Source: Myxococcales bacterium (GTDB lineage Bacteria > Myxococcota > Polyangia > Fen-1088). From it: a stretch of 7,119 bases of DNA. Numbering within the stretch: the first letter of the stretch is position 1; each line of letters opens with the position of its first letter. Under the pieces are notes generated by a model. It was not told where the DNA came from. It ran no database searches and worked only from the letters and a program-made list of their open reading frames with translations. A program made the position numbers and the translations under genes. Positions 5,990 through 7,119 of this stretch are shown piece after piece. The stretch covers positions 1 to 7,119 of the forward strand of contig PMCR01000470.1 of the NCBI GenBank assembly GCA_003155465.1. Reading direction: 5' to 3'.

Positions 5990-7119
5990 ATGCATCGAAT
6001 CGCGAAGTTCCTCATGCTGCTCGTCGCTGGCGCCGGATGCTCGGGTGTTCGCGGCCCGGGCGGTCCGGCCTCAATTCCGGCTCCAGTGAGCCTTCAGCGC
6101 CTGCCGGAGGGCCTTCTCGTCCGCGCTGGCGACGGCTTCCTCAAGCTTGAGGTTTGCGCAGACGACGTCGTCCGGGTTGCGTACGCCAAAGACCAGGCCT
6201 TCTTTGCCCGCAAGAGTCTGGCGGCGCAGCCGAAGCGCTGCGATGGGGCGCAGTTCGAGGTGACCGAGGGTGCAGGCACGGCAACTCTCGCCACGTTGAA
6301 GCTCCGTGTCCGCGTCGACCTCGCCACCGGTCGGGTGGAGTTTTTCGACCCCACCGGCGCTCCTGTTCTGCAGGAGAAGGATGGCGGCCGCACGATCATG
6401 GCCGCGACCGTCCAGGGAGAGGACACGCAGCACGTGCGCCAAGAGTGGCTCCCCCATGCCGATGAGGCGCTCTACGGCCTCGGCGAGAACCACCTCGGCC
6501 TCCTCAACCTGAAGGGATACGACCTCGATCTCTGGCAGCACAACGGCACCATCGTGATTCCCTTCCTGGTTTCGAGCCGCGGCTGGGGCATCCTGTGGGA
6601 CAACACTTCCTTCACGCGATTCGGAGATCTGCGCGAGTTCGGGCCGATCCCGCCCGAGCGCCTCATCGACACCAGTGGCAAGCGCGGGGGCCTGACCGGG
6701 TCCTATTACCGCGGCGCGGATTTCAAGCACCTGCTTGCCGAGCGTGTTGACCGCAGCATCGACATCGCGCTCTCGAGCAAAGAGAAGAAACCCAACCAGC
6801 TCATTCATCCCAGTTTGCCCGAAGGCCCTGCCAGCGTGCGCTGGGCGGGCGAGGTCGAGCCGGACGTGACCGGCGACTTCACCTTCCAGACTTTTTCGAA
6901 CAACGGCATCAAGCTCTGGATAGACGATCGGCTCGTCATCAACCACTGGCGGCAAGGCTGGCTGCCCTGGAAGGACGTGGCGAAGGTTCGGCTCGAGGCC
7001 AAGCGCCGCCACAAGATCCGGCTCGAGTGGAGCAAGGATCAGGGGATGGAGACGGTACAACTACTCTGGAAAACCCCGGCGCCACGTTCTGAAACGACCT
7101 CGCTCTGGTCCGAGGTCGG
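5990..7119 (+). CDS. GH31 alpha-glycosidase with PA14 insert (alpha-xylosidase-like lipoprotein), N-terminal part
   Basis: The frame stays open from ATG 5990 to the right edge, giving 376 residues of a 3'-truncated gene. Residues 1-17 (MHRIAKFLMLLVAGAGC) look like a lipoprotein signal with Cys17, though the lipobox is loose. Residues about 35-232 match the beta-sandwich N-terminal domain of family 31: ALYGLGENHLGLLNLKGYD (YGLGE at 162-166), DLWQHNGTIVIPFLVSSRGW and GILWDNTSFTRFGD. Residues about 234-362 form a PA14 domain: GLTGSYYRGADF, VRWAGEVEPDVTGDFTFQTF, GIKLWIDDRLVINHW and a closing VQLLWKTP. A PA14 inserted at this point of GH31 is typical of bacterial alpha-xylosidases acting on xyloglucan oligosaccharides. 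The TIM barrel with the catalytic Asp residues lies outside the window, so alpha-xylosidase is preferred but other alpha-glucosidase-type activities are possible. Codons end in G or C more often than in the GH2 gene. It is divergent from the Cys-rich lipoprotein. Confidence 0.85.
   Translation, partial: MHRIAKFLMLLVAGAGCSGVRGPGGPASIPAPVSLQRLPEGLLVRAGDGFLKLEVCADDVVRVAYAKDQAFFARKSLAAQPKRCDGAQFEVTEGAGTATLATLKLRVRVDLATGRVEFFDPTGAPVLQEKDGGRTIMAATVQGEDTQHVRQEWLPHADEALYGLGENHLGLLNLKGYDLDLWQHNGTIVIPFLVSSRGWGILWDNTSFTRFGDLREFGPIPPERLIDTSGKRGGLTGSYYRGADFKHLLAERVDRSIDIALSSKEKKPNQLIHPSLPEGPASVRWAGEVEPDVTGDFTFQTFSNNGIKLWIDDRLVINHWRQGWLPWKDVAKVRLEAKRRHKIRLEWSKDQGMETVQLLWKTPAPRSETTSLWSEV

Noticed and set aside
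6071..7060. Minus-strand 329-codon open frame
   Set aside because: It is antisense to the GH31/PA14 gene, whose motifs and ribosome site on the plus strand are convincing.

Overview
The window looks like a piece of a high-GC genome from a secretion-rich, polymer-degrading bacterium, most probably in the Myxococcota (the myxobacteria, perhaps the Polyangiales side). Three things suggest this. Two enzymes end in a Gly/Ser/Thr-rich linker, then a Cys motif, a short hydrophobic helix and an Arg cluster, which resembles the MYXO-CTERM sorting signal. A lipoprotein carries the Cys-rich 'CH..G.CDP.tG.C' modules common in myxobacterial secreted proteins. The coding sequence is GC-rich throughout. The assignment is inferred from protein style; no marker gene is present.

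Layout. At 1-1169 (+) is the 3' part of a right-handed beta-helix polysaccharide lyase, most like pectate lyase family PL9, with a long Gly-rich linker and C-terminal anchor. At 1170-1526 is a non-coding gap with a possible promoter. At 1527-4520 (+) is a complete 997-residue secreted family GH2 glycoside hydrolase (beta-galactosidase-like) with both catalytic Glu residues, a linker built of 54-bp tandem repeats, and a MYXO-CTERM-like end with an unusually long tail. At 4517-5851 (-) is a convergent gene for a 444-residue lipoprotein; it has a Gly-rich linker, two Cys-rich modules and a central domain resembling the class I glutamine-amidotransferase-like/ThuA-like fold. Its stop codon overlaps the GH2 stop in a shared TTAA. 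At 5852-5989 is a divergent promoter region with a perfect 10-bp palindrome. At 5990-7119 (+) is the 5' part of a GH31 alpha-glycosidase (alpha-xylosidase-like) with an inserted PA14 domain, predicted to be a lipoprotein and running off the right edge.

How they may work together. A pectate-lyase-like enzyme, a GH2 beta-galactosidase-like enzyme and a PA14-containing GH31 alpha-xylosidase-like enzyme form a plausible plant cell-wall set (pectin plus galactosylated xyloglucan side chains). All appear to be exported, and each is tethered to the cell surface by a C-terminal sorting signal or an N-terminal lipid. No SusC/SusD-type uptake genes, sensors or transporters are visible. The genes are separated by non-coding gaps or opposite orientation, so this is a cluster rather than one operon. 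The Cys-rich lipoprotein is the least understood member.
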